A stretch of 14,349 nucleotides of DNA. Origin: Conidiobolus incongruus B7586. Taxonomy: Eukaryota; Entomophthoromycota; Entomophthoromycetes; Entomophthorales; Conidiobolaceae. Below, one piece after another: positions 1-10,266 of the stretch (the first letter of the stretch is position 1; every line of letters starts with the position of its first letter). The translations under genes were made by a program, and so were the position numbers. Location of the stretch: the NCBI GenBank assembly GCA_000697335.1, contig JNEM01015324.1, forward strand, positions 1 through 14,349, read 5' to 3'. The notes under the pieces were generated by a model, which saw nothing but the letters and a program-made list of their open reading frames with translations, had not been told where the DNA came from and did no database searches.

Positions 1-1200
1 TAATTAATATCATTTTCAGATATTATATGGTTATTTGTTTAAATCAATTATTTAATATTAATTTAAAATAATTGGATAAATTATGATAAATCCTAAAAAA
101 TAATTTACTAATTAAAATAATTTTCTATAATTTCTTATTTTATTTTAAAATTATCATTGGAATGATTTATAATTAAAATACATGCTTTTTTGGGTAATAA
201 TTAATATAATGCATTGATATATATATTTTTCAAATTTTTTTATATTTTAAAAATATTATAAGAATTTAGTTATTAATATATAAAAATTTACCAATTAAAA
301 ATTATTAAGAAATACAGAAATTATATTAGGTATTATATAATAATGTAAATATTTATATCTATTAGTGATGCTAATTCTATGTGTCAAGGGAAATAATCAT
401 AAAATCCACATTTATTAAAGTAATATAAATCTAATGATTTTGATTAGAAAAAATAATTGATATTAATAGCTAAAATTATTTAATTATTTATTGATCACTT
501 GTTTATATTTAATGGAATTTTTAAGTAAATCAATGACTTCAAAATAGATAGGTTAAGATATAAAACTTTAAATATACTATAAAATTGTAAAATAATACAT
601 ATTATAATTGTTAAAGTTTAATGTAATTGTCATCAATAAATTGAGTAACTATAAACTTTATATTTATATAATCAAATCAACTCAGATTGAGATGGGAAAG
701 TTTAACATCAAGATTTTGGATAAATATTTTGAAATTAGGTTTACAGTTTAAATATTTTGTCTAAATAACATTTATAATAAATCATTTAAAATGAGTTGAT
801 TTTAAATATATCTACGATTTTAAAATATATGATTTAGTATACTTTTTATGAAGTGATATATGAGCAGTTGAAATTTTAAAAGTTTAACACCTTGAAAATG
901 CTTAAAATTGATGATTTAATATTGTGAATAATGTGAGAAAATACAATATTAATTATGTTATTAACAAGACATTATAATGTTAAATAGAAGTTAATTTATG
1001 ATTTGATTTTACAATAACATCATGAGATATGAGAAGGCAACATACCATAAAAAATCTCAAATTACTTATATTTTTTATTTAATTGAAAATGAATATTAAA
1101 TATTTTATATATATATATTAAATATTAAATTAAGCTTTTATGAAAATAATTAAATTTACGATTTGAATAAATTAATGGCAAAATAATATTTAATCAAAAT
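1..1200. other. AT-rich intergenic DNA, no gene seen
   Basis: This stretch is dominated by A and T with stops in all frames, and I see no coding exon or RNA gene. It includes a short AT dinucleotide run near 1108-1120 and an 11-bp perfect inverted repeat (AAATCAACTCA at 674-684, its complement at 792-802) enclosing about 107 bases. The motif AAAGTTTAACA also occurs twice as a direct repeat, near 698 and 879. In DNA this biased such short matches may be chance. Confidence 0.7.
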
Positions 1201-1795
1201 AAAACTGCTTATTTCTCTAAAGATTGACCAATCAGAATGCAATTTGCAATTTAGCTTTGAGGAAAAATAATCAAGCTAGAATCTCGTCCAATGGTGAAAA
1301 AATGGGAGAATTTGGTAAGGGTTCAAAAGGTATTTGCTATAAACTTGATGGCAAACCATTGGGTGGAAATTTTTCAATATAGGAGAGGTTCCATTGGCTG
1401 AATCAATATCAATCTTTCCTTTAATTCCCAGATTCAAATCAATTTTAATCAACAATATTTTCCTACCAACCAAGTTCGATATCTGAATTACATATCTTAA
1501 TATGGTTAAAATCATCCATTTAACCTAACTCCAAATAAGATTCATTTATTTAATCCAATCAAAACATATTCTTCTTAATTTTTTAACGGTCTCCATCTTG
1601 GTATATTTGATATATCAAAACAGTGCTTTTTCCCCAATCAACTCCTACATATTTATAACTAACCCCCTTTTCCTTTTCTGTTCTTTTGCTTTCACTTTTT
1701 TATTACCTTATTTTACCAGTTTATTCTTGTATTATTAGTATTGTTATTATTTTGAATTACTAGAACTACGAATATTGTAAACATTCTTTTGTATA
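1200..1795 (+). promoter_or_regulatory. Likely promoter region of the kinase gene
   Basis: Base composition becomes noticeably less AT-rich here than on the left. CCAAT pentamers lie at 1228-1232, 1288-1292, 1555-1559 and 1634-1638 on the + strand, and at 1358-1362 and 1393-1397 on the - strand. CCAAT is the site bound by the fungal HAP/CBF (NF-Y) complex. A TATA-like ATTTATAA sits at 1651-1658, followed by a pyrimidine-rich tract from about 1663 to 1700, a layout common in fungal core promoters. An in-frame TAA at 1778-1780 separates this region from the kinase start. Transcription start and factor binding are inferred. Confidence 0.5.
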
Positions 1796-4078
1796 ATGAT
1801 GCATATATTAGACAATGTAGATGTTCCAAGAAGATGCAATAACTCAAAAGAATATTTAACCAGAGCTATTCGTGCTTCACAGGTATTTCTTCTGCTTTTC
1901 AGTATATATCAAGCTAATTTTATCTTTTAGTTTGAAGGTCAAATACCTACATTGATCCAAATTGATTCCTCTTCAGATCCACATAGAAGGAGTACTTATA
2001 GAAGAAGTAAACACCAATCAGTTCATCCCGAAACTTCTAAACTCAGAAGTCCTGAAAGTAAACAACACTCCTCGAAAATTCGTCAAACCACTTACCGCTT
2101 TAATGATTCTCCTCCTCAACTTTCTCGCAATCTCCTATTCAATGGAGACTATTCTACAGTTCCCTCCAGACTTCGTTCTAGTGACAAAGAGTTCTCAAGA
2201 CGTCGCTCAAAAGCTTCTCCTACCCCTATATCCGCTTCTACTTTATCTTCCACTCCTACCGATTCCACAAATTCTCCTTCTTCCGCCCCTATATCCCCCT
2301 CTCTTCCTCCTTCAGAGCAAGACGAAGGTTCTCCTGTAGCTCCTCCCAAACCATTGACCCATGTTGGTGAATATATAATCAAACGCGATATTGGTCATGG
2401 AACATTTGGTGTCGTTAAATTAGCAGAGCACAAGGAAACAGGTCTTCAAGTTGCTATCAAGGTGATAGAAAAACAATCGATTAAAGGAAGCAGAGCCAAA
2501 GCTAGAGTGGAGCAAGAGCTGAGATTATTGCCTCTCTTGGATCATCCCCATATTGTAAAAGTGTATGAAGTTGTAGAGGATGAAGATCGATACATGATTG
2601 TAATGGAATATTTGACAGGAGGCGAACTATTTCGTTATATTGTCAAAAACAGAAGAATTAATGAACGTGAAGGGAGATATTTCTTTAGACAGTTGATTTC
2701 AGCATTGGATTATTGTCATACAAACTCCATTATTCATCGTGATCTTAAGCCAGAGAATGTTTTGTTGGATAACAAGATGCAGGTTCGTTTGATAGACTTT
2801 GGTTTTGCTAATTTTTATCACCCAGATCAGCTTCAGTCCACTTTCTGCGGCTCACCTTATTATGCTTCGCCTGAAATGGTGAGAGGTGTTGATTACATTG
2901 GACCAGAGGTTGACGTGTGGAGCTTGGGAGTAACACTTTACACTATGCTATCTGGAAAGCTTCCATTTAGTGCAAACAATCTGAAATCTTTTCAGCGTAA
3001 AATAGTTAAAGGAGATTATGAAATTCCTGTTTATTTTTCCAAAGAAGTCTCTCAACTTGTCCAACGCATGCTTACTGTTGATCCACGTAAGAGACTCACT
3101 CTAGCCAAGGTTAGAGGTCATCCTTGGACTAATTTAGGCTATCCCGACCTGCCAAACTCCTATTTAACATTACGCCCTCCACAAGTAAGAAATCCTAATC
3201 CAGAAATTCTGCATAAAATGGCTGAATATGGATTTGAGCCAGAAAACTCCAAAATAACGCTATTAACTCATCCAAATCAATCTTCTTGCCCGCATCCAAT
3301 TGTATCTCTTTATCATTTACTCAATGAGAAAAAAACCTGTCTCCAAGATAGGCTGGTTCCAACTAAACCCATACCCAGTACTAAAAAACACTTGTCAATT
3401 GTTTTTAATTCAAATTCTTCTTCGAATACAGCTCAAGAAAAACCAGCACTTGAGCGTGCTGACACAGAGATTATAGGAACCTCTAGAAGGTTCAGTGCTG
3501 ATACTATGACATCACCTACATTCACGCAAGCCTCTGAAGAACAAGAAGACGATGCAGAAAACACAGCCTCTTCCGATGCAACTTTCACAGCCGATTTACC
3601 CCTTTCCAAAACTCCCTTGACAGGTGCCGGGCGTTCTTTTGACTCCATTTCTCGCAGAAATTCTCTTCAATACAAACTTCGACCCATTCCTCCCAAACCC
3701 GATCAATTAATAAAAGAAGCCAACTCCAATGAGACTCGATCCACTCATTCTAATGAAGAAGGCTCTCCTCCCCCCGACCGCACATCCAAAGATGGTTGGT
3801 TTTCAGGTCTCTTTAATGTGAGTGCTACCAGTACAAAAGCCTACCATCAGATTGTTCAGGAATTAGACAGAGTGATGGATCAGTTTGAAATTACATGTCA
3901 AGAGACAGCTAACGGCATATTTACATGCGAGTCTAAATATCATAAGCTCCAATTTGAAGTTCGCATTATATGGAAATCTCAGCCCAACTCCTACTCCGTC
4001 CAGTTTAAAAATATCAAAGGCTCACCATGGGCTCACAAAAAGGTCTGCTCCAAGCTTATCCAAAGGATGTACATATAA
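1796..4078 (+). CDS. AMPK-related Ser/Thr kinase, KIN1/PAR-1/SAD-like, with C-terminal KA1-like domain
   Basis: Protein kinase of the CAMK/AMPK-related group; in fungi such kinases act in polarity, septation, secretion and stress. Exon 1 is 1796-1882 and exon 2 is 1931-4078, split by a 48-bp GTATTT...TTTTAG intron in phase 0; the product is 744 aa. The start is the first of two adjacent ATGs after an in-frame TAA at 1778. Residues 30-175 are Ser/Pro/Arg-rich and probably disordered. The kinase domain spans about 176-428: glycine loop GHGTFG 184-189, VAIK lysine 206, helix-C Glu225, HRDLKPEN with Asp300, DFG at 318-320, activation-loop Thr333 in STFCGSPYY, and SPE in place of APE at 342-344. 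All catalytic residues are present. A UBA-like segment follows (about 453-496), then a low-complexity linker with RRxS sites (Ser551, Ser607), a WFSGLF motif (652-657) and a KA1-like end (about 661-744), which in relatives binds acidic phospholipids. PNSYL after the domain recalls Kin1; WFSGLF recalls SAD/BRSK, so the exact subfamily is open. Kinase identity is firm. Confidence 0.93.
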
Positions 4079-5174
4079 TTTTAGTGCATTTGGTCCAGCA
4101 ACTTCTGATCTTTTTGATGACGAAATGGAGCATTCTATATTGATCAATTATGTAATTTTAATTCAACATCTAATAATTAGCTTCACAGCATTTATCCATT
4201 TCTATCTTAGTCATTTTAATGACACTAATCCTAATTTCTTTGTAACAATAAAACAATGTAAATATATCTACTGTATATTTTGATCATCATTTATTCCAAG
4301 TCCCAAATCAATGAATATTTTTAGACAAATATTTTAAAAACCCGTTTTGTTATCATTTTATAAAAGTATCCATAATTAACATTTTTCTCAATTTTTATAA
4401 CCTTGATATTGAATTAACCTCGAATAATCAATTTTACATTTTTCTACTGGTATGATTATTTTGTATTTTAATTATTAATTAATTTTATTTATTTTTTGGA
4501 GTATATTTAAATAGATGTCAATTATATAACCATAGTCTATATTTTAAATTTAAAAAATCTTTATACTATTAAACATTAAATTTTTGTTAAATTTAATTTC
4601 AATGAATCAAATTATGGCATTAAGAGAATGATGGATTTGACATATAATTGGTATAATTTTTTTAATTATATTTAGGTATTGAGTCAAATCTATTGATATG
4701 GGCTTTAAGAAATAAATTCTATAAATACTTATTAAAACAATACATCTATTTATTCATATTTTGCCCCATTAATCTTCGGTTTTCAATATTAATATTTCGT
4801 TTGTTTACAGTTATATAAGGTATTGGGCAATTTATATAATCAATAAGGGTAATATTGCAATCCGATTACAAAAGATGCATCATAGCTAATATTTACAATC
4901 AAAATTATTTACATAGATCAATTTTGTATTAATAACAAGAAGATTATATTATATTACAAATATACATTAATACAATTACTTTAGCAAAATTATATTTTCA
5001 AAAAAAAATTTCAACCAACAATAATTTTATCAATTTCTAAAAATTATATCCCATAATAATTATTTTGAAGTGGAAATTAATTACATTTAAAACTGCAGTC
5101 TCTGTTATTGAGATTTAAGTTATTTGTAGCAAAAATTAATAAAGATTAGCCAATTTCAAACATAAAATAATAAT
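4079..5174. other. AT-rich spacer between kinase and BET1
   Basis: Holds the kinase 3' untranslated region and presumably the BET1 promoter. I see no further gene. The stretch at about 4750-4900 is slightly richer in G and C and contains the palindrome GATGCATC near 4874. It may contain BET1 upstream signals, but no specific site can be named. Confidence 0.6.
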
Positions 5175-5725
5175 ATGAGTCATCGTAATAACAGGTATAA
5201 TTTCAAATGATATTCTATCTACATTATTAAATTATTTTGTGGTTAGATATTCACAAAGGGCTGCTTTTCATAATCAAGGTATCTCCAGTTCTAACGATGT
5301 AAATCAATATCAAAATTCTGAGTATTATCAAAGAAATGCAACTCAAGATGATATAAGAATGAATAAGCTACAGTCTAGCGTTTCAACATTAAAAGAGGTT
5401 TGCTTCTTTTATTTATTCATTTATATTATTTTATATTAACTAATTAAATTATTTAGATTACTATTAATATAGGTGAAGTAGTACGCTCTCAAAATCAATA
5501 TCTTCAAGGAATGGTATTCCATTATATATTGTTTTATCATTTCATATTGTTAATCAGGATTTTTAGGAAGATGACTTTGATAATACACAAAATGCATTAT
5601 CAAACACCATGAGAAGATTTTACCAGATGGCTGCCACTCAAAATGGAAATTATGTCATATATATGTGTTTATTTATTATAATTGTTTTCTTTTTTTTATA
5701 TACTGGAATTTATAAATACTTTTAA
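5175..5725 (+). CDS. BET1: Bet1-like Qc-SNARE, ER-Golgi vesicle fusion
   Basis: Small tail-anchored SNARE. Bet1 forms the ER-to-Golgi fusion complex with Sed5, Bos1 and Ykt6/Sec22 in yeast. I assemble four exons: 5175-5194, 5247-5397, 5457-5513 and 5567-5725, with introns of 52, 59 and 53 bp, giving 128 aa (human BET1 is 118, yeast 142). The start is MSHRNNRYSQR: a 20-nt first exon ends within the Arg7 codon, and an in-frame TAA lies at 5163. Residues 1-45 are polar (N/Q/S-rich). The SNARE motif runs about 46-101 with heptad spacing I62, V66, Q69, L73, M76, F80; Gln69 fits the ionic zero layer, inside EVVRSQNQYL, close to EVKTQN in animal BET1. The EDDFDNT segment is also Bet1-like. One membrane span (about 105-124) and a short lumenal tail GIYKYF end the protein. 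The second intron has an ACTAAT branch-like site. The family call rests on the spliced protein; exon 1 and the exon 4 acceptor are the least certain parts. Confidence 0.88.
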
Positions 5726-8104
5726 ATTTTGATTTAAATATGAATATCTATATATCAAACCTCTCTGTACTCATTTCATTTGTTACCATTTAGCATACAT
5801 TTAATTTTAATTAAATATCCATTTATTAGAAAACTATTCATTCAAATATTATTTTAGATATAGTATTTCTTTTTCCAGTTTAATTTCATATTATGAAATT
5901 CGTCATGCAGCTTACAAACTATCTTATTATTACCATTTAACCAATATTATATTAAAAATTATATTTTCGTGATATATAATGATTGATATTTACAATTTCA
6001 TTTTAGTTAGTATTTTTCATATCAAATTTATATCATACTTTAATTTATTGAATACACACCATTATTTGACAAAATTTTTGCACCATACATTATTCCTTTA
6101 AAAAATATTTAAATTGAAAAATCAACCTTATATGGAATATAGATTATTTTATTAATTAATATTATATCACTACCTATAATTTTTGCTAGTTTTCAAATTT
6201 GTTACACTTTAAGTAAAGAATTTTACATTATATTTCATAAACCAATAATTTCTCAATAAAAAATATATTTATTTGATTCAAAACAGAATATCTTATTTTA
6301 ACAATTGCTCAAAATTTAATAACTATCAAAAGAGCATAGCTATTAAAACATTATTTCTTTCAGATTAAAGATAGGCACTTACACTTTATATTTTCAATGA
6401 ATTTTTTAGTAATTGAGTTAAATACCAACTGAGATCTCAAGTTTAAGACAATTATTGTAATATTTCTCTGTAAAACACAAATTTCATAAACATATTAATA
6501 AACAGCTATATCCATCAAAATTTTTTAATTCATATATTTATAGGTTGTATAATTTTCATATAATATCTGTATTTATATTGATTAAAATTTAAATAAAAAA
6601 ATATTTATTAATAACTTAAAAAAATTTAAATTCATTACTCATATTAATTTACTATTGATAATTTTAATATTAAAATCAAAACATTTTACTGATTTCATTA
6701 TTTTATATTGTGATTATTAATAATTTGAAATATTATCCTGGATTTGAGCCCTTTTTTCATATCATATTCTTATAAAATAATATAAATATGAATTAATAAA
6801 ACATAATACTATAAAAAATATATTTTAAGATTATCTTAATCTGAATATTAGTTGAATCAAGTAATCCTTATAAATATATTAAAAAGTATTTAATTATATC
6901 ATTACACTCAAAGCTTGATAAATAACAACCCCTTTTTTAAATCAGAATTTGAAGAATACAAAATTAGTTTATCTGAGAAGTGTAAATTTAGCAATAGGTT
7001 GTTAATTATCAAATTTTCAAAATATTGCAATTGATCTGATATATGGGTGTAAGTCATTCATAAATATTAAGTATAGCTTTTATTCTAATAATTATAAAAT
7101 ATTATATCAAATAAGCTGAAGAATATTTCATAGCTACATAATTTACTATTTTACTTTGATAACAAATTATATCTCTATTTCCTTTAAAATATTGAATATT
7201 GAATTTTTAAAATATAATATTTTTGAAATTTGATGCAGCTTCCTATTTAAACAGAATGTGAACTTATCACTTTATCAAGGTTTGTTTGTATATAATAAAA
7301 AAGCATATTAAAATTCAGATTATTAATTTTGTAAAATTTTTAATCAATTAATATATTAGAACACTGACCAATATGATAATTTTTCAATTTCTTTAACAAT
7401 TCAATTATATTTATATATATAAGTTAAATTGAAAATTTTATTAATATTAACCAATAATCAAATTTTATATTATGACATTTTAATCATTTGGAACTAATAT
7501 CCAAAATATTAAAAATTTATAATTTAATCTCAATTTTGTTTTGCAATGTTATTAGGTGTTTGAATAAGAAATTTATGCTTGTGATATATGATATAAAAAA
7601 TTTATGAAAATGAAGCTAATCAAAAATTTATGTGTATTTGATTATATAGTTAAAAATCATAATTCATTTTTTTTCCTTTGAAGAGGAAAGTATTCGAATA
7701 AAATTCAAATATCTAAATATCCAAATATACAAGTTTTAATCATCTTTTATATGTTTAGTGTTTAATCAATATAACTGTAAAAATACTAAATTTTATATTA
7801 ATTATTAGGAAATGTCAACAAAGATTAAATTTATCTGATAGGACCACCAATAAGATCTTAGAAAATAATAATTTATGTTGATTAATATCTCTCTTTAAAC
7901 AGAATATCAATAATAGCTGAGATAGATTAAACTCCTATTTATTGTTATTGCTAATTCGAAAAATAACATATTGGAAACACATTTTTCTAGATAAATTAAA
8001 AATATTTATAATTAATCCCATAAAGAAACAAATTGAATTGGAAAAAATAAAATGATATGAGATAAAACTAAATATAAGAGTCATAGTGTGATTAAATTAA
8101 TATA
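5726..8104. other. 2.4-kb AT-rich spacer, no gene recognised
   Basis: No open frame of useful size, no conserved exon and no tRNA-like stretch is visible. Notable details are an imperfect inverted repeat at 6915-7012 (listed separately) and the 12-base direct repeat TTTAAACAGAAT at 7246-7257 and 7894-7905. The right end presumably carries the ATP23 promoter. Spacing this long is striking beside the compact genes. Confidence 0.6.
6915..7012. repeat. Inverted repeat with 16-bp arms (15/16 match)
   Basis: The left arm TTGATAAATAACAACC (6915-6930) and the right arm GGTTGTTAATTATCAA (6997-7012) are reverse complements except at one position. They flank 66 bases that include a C/T-rich run. Just outside the left arm is TACACT (6903-6908) and just inside the right arm is AGTGTA (6979-6984), which could add pairing. 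It could be a hairpin, a factor-binding dyad or the remnant of a small non-autonomous DNA transposon. No flanking target duplication was established. Confidence 0.45.
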
Positions 8105-8997
8105 ATGACTAAATTGGAAGATAATAATCAACAAAATACTCATTCATTAAACCAAAATGAACAACAGATTTATAACAAATGGTCCAATTATTTCAGATAT
8201 AAAATGAAGCAATTATCTCCCGAAGAAACCCAGCTTTATGAAACCCAAGAGCAAGAAGCTATCAAAAGAAAACAATATATTAGATGTGAAAAATGGAAAA
8301 ACCAACTTATTAATAATAGTACTCTAATATTAACTTTTATTGTTTTTAATAACTAAATTAATTTCTAGGTCCTATGATCAGATTTTTGTTACAAAATTTA
8401 AAAAAAGTGAACTGTCCTTTTACTCCTGAAAACTTTGTCTGTACCCCATGTGATGGCACTAAAAGTAGTGCTTTTGATCCTGAAGGCTCTATTCTTTTAT
8501 GCCAAAATGGCTTTTCTTCAAAGTCTCATTTAGAAACGACTATGGCTCATGAGCTGATCCATGCTTTTGATAACTGGTAAAAAAGTAATTTTAATATATT
8601 TTATCAGTTATTTAATCCAACTGCAGTAGATATAACGTTGATTGGAATAACCTATACCATTTAGCCTGTTCTGAGGTATAATATCTTAGTTTTAATTTTT
8701 TAAATGTATTTACCAATTATTCTTCAGATTAGAGCAGCAAGTTTAAGTGGCGATTGTCGATTCTTTAATGAACTCAAACGAGGTAAATTTGGTATTGCTA
8801 AACAACATCAGGTTAATAAATACAATGACTTAATATATTCAAAACTAACACTGGACTAGGCTTGTGTAAAAAGAAGAGCAATTTTATCCGTAATGTCCCA
8901 TCCATTATGTCCTAATGCTGAAATAGCTGAAAAATCAGTATTAGCAGTATTTGATTCATGTTTCAAAGATACTACTCCTTTTGAAGAGATTTATTGA
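8105..8997 (+). CDS. ATP23: Mitochondrial inner membrane protease ATP23
   Basis: Zinc metalloprotease (peptidase family M76) of the mitochondrial intermembrane space. In yeast Atp23 matures the Atp6 precursor and helps assemble the ATP synthase Fo sector. Five exons, 8105-8318, 8369-8576, 8627-8675, 8728-8811 and 8860-8997, with introns of 50, 50, 52 and 48 bp, give 230 aa (yeast 227). The ATG is the first after an in-frame TAA at 8093. Motifs in order: [17 protein letters not shown] (25-41, N-terminal family block), [11 protein letters not shown] (72-82), CTPCDG (96-101), ILLCQN (113-118), the zinc site HELIH (132-136) within [32 protein letters not shown] (145-164), SGDCRFF (164-170), [12 protein letters not shown] (185-196) and the terminal PFEEIY. 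The many cysteines agree with Mia40-dependent import known for Atp23. Intron 1 splits Ser72; intron 2 splits Cys141, the residue expected from human HAFDHCR, which supports the splice choice. Intron 4 has an ACTAAC branch site at 8844-8849. Confidence 0.96.
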
Positions 8998-9630
8998 GTT
9001 ATGGCTTTCTGTATAGCATCATATATTATCCACTTTGAATCATGTTCAAATATCATAAATTATTTCAGGGTTTAATAGTTTAAAATATAATTTATAAACA
9101 AATACATATATATATATATTAGGTTTAATGTTCATTTTAATATTTTTTCCAAATGCTATTATTGATTTTCTAATATTTTAATTATAGACATTAATTCCAG
9201 TTATATATTCAATAATGAGCAATAGATTTAAATAAGAATAAATAAATGATCATATAATTATACTCATATTTTATTATCTTATATTTCACAATTAAATATA
9301 TAGGTTGATAAAAAATTTTAACATAATAATATTGAAATTGAAATATTTTATATATTGAAAATAAAGGGAATGGGAATATTGATTAACTAATAAATAGTGA
9401 ATTCGAATATGTATTATTTATTATAAAATTTCGAAATGAATTCTAAAATGATAATAAATTAATACTACTGAACTAAATTAAAACAGAAAATAGTAAAATC
9501 CCAGAAAATTTTGAATTTGAAGTTGATCTAATGATACAAGTAAAAAAAGTACACATATATAGGAAGTATTTTTAAAGATAATTAAAGATCACCAACATGA
9601 TTTAAATGGTTGTTAGAAAACGAATTTATG
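8998..9630. other. Convergent spacer between ATP23 and the NPC2-like gene
   Basis: This 633-base AT-rich stretch lies between two convergent genes and must hold both 3' untranslated regions and polyadenylation signals. It has a TA dinucleotide run at about 9106-9119. No gene or structured RNA is seen. Confidence 0.65.
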
Positions 9631-10202
9631 TTAGATGACATAATTATGGAGCTTGAATTCAATACGAACTTGAAGATGTCCAATAGTTTTGTTGTTGAAA
9701 TTGTGAGCTACAGCGTCGACCATATATTTACCCTAAATTATTTATCAAATTTTCCATTTATATTAAAATAATAATTAAATATGCTTACAGGAGGAACTTC
9801 TTTAGGGATATCTACTTCTATATTAATCTTATTAGGGCCCTTCTTCAAAGGACAATTGAGACCAATTTGTTTTAATTGTTCACAAAGGTCAACCTTTTGA
9901 TTAAATAATTTGATAAATCCATACTTGACTAAAACATTAGCAGTACTGCCCTGTTCAATATCTTCAGAGACATCACCTTCACCTCGAATATACAATTTTT
10001 GACCCCTTTTAGGAGGAAAAGGAGATATAGCAACATTCTTAATATGAAGTATATCGTCCTCCGAACCACAGTCATAAATTGACTCTTTAAACAAATTCTT
10101 ACAATTTGGAGGTACGGGAGGACCAGCTAAATCATCTAAAACATTAGGAGTAGGAGAAGCGAGAAGGGATAAAGAGAAAATAAATATAGGATTAAACAAC
10201 AT
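9631..10202 (-). CDS. NPC2: NPC2/ML-domain lipid-binding protein (PG/PI transfer protein type)
   Basis: Secreted or vacuolar lipid carrier of the MD-2-related (ML) family. Yeast Npc2 is a functional sterol-binding homologue of human NPC2, and Aspergillus relatives were described as phosphatidylglycerol/phosphatidylinositol transfer proteins. Exon 1 is 10202-9789 and exon 2 is 9732-9631, with a 56-bp phase-0 intron (GTAAGC...TTTAG). The product is 171 aa (yeast 173). Residues 1-16 form a signal peptide (hydrophobic IFIFSLSLLA). The ML fold follows: IYDCGSEDD (42-50), VAISPFPPKRGQKL (57-70), GEGDVSEDIEQGSTANV (74-90), VKYGFIKL (92-99), DLCEQL (105-110), CPLKKGPNKI (117-126), and exon 2 GKYMVDAVAHNFNNKTIGH...QVRIEFKL. 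Cysteines 34, 45, 107 and 117 are suited to the family disulfides. If exon 2 is skipped and the intron read through, the frame stops within the intron and loses the last strands, so splicing is needed. A TATAAA (complement of 10261-10266) lies about 60 bases upstream of the ATG. Confidence 0.93.
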
Positions 10203-10260
10203 GATTGAATAATTTAAAATAAAATAAAATAATTGATGAAAAAGAATGAAGGATGAATGA

Positions 10261-10266
10261 TTTATA
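10261..10266 (-). promoter_or_regulatory. TATA box candidate for the NPC2-like gene
   Basis: Read on the - strand this is TATAAA, about 60 bases before the start codon. Given the AT-richness the match alone is weak; position is the main support. Confidence 0.4.

Noticed and set aside
1276-1515. 79-codon open frame on the - strand
   Set aside because: No recognisable family, and it overlaps the probable kinase promoter. Kept only as part of the less AT-rich island finding.
1962-2382. Open frames on both strands over the kinase N-terminus
   Set aside because: Byproducts of the Ser/Pro-rich coding sequence; Leu/Pro and Glu/Gly-rich translations mirror its codon bias.
3433-3648. 71-codon - strand frame inside the kinase
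   Set aside because: Antisense shadow of the low-complexity linker.
3885-4283. Open frame running past the kinase stop in another frame
   Set aside because: It overlaps the conserved KA1-like end of the kinase and then turns into AT-rich low-complexity sequence; a shadow frame.
7246-7905. Twelve-base direct repeat TTTAAACAGAAT at two sites as possible ends of an element
   Set aside because: No further similarity around the copies and no internal coding sequence or duplication; probably chance.
9101-9120. TA dinucleotide run
   Set aside because: Simple repeat expected in DNA this AT-rich; no sign of a replication origin beyond composition.
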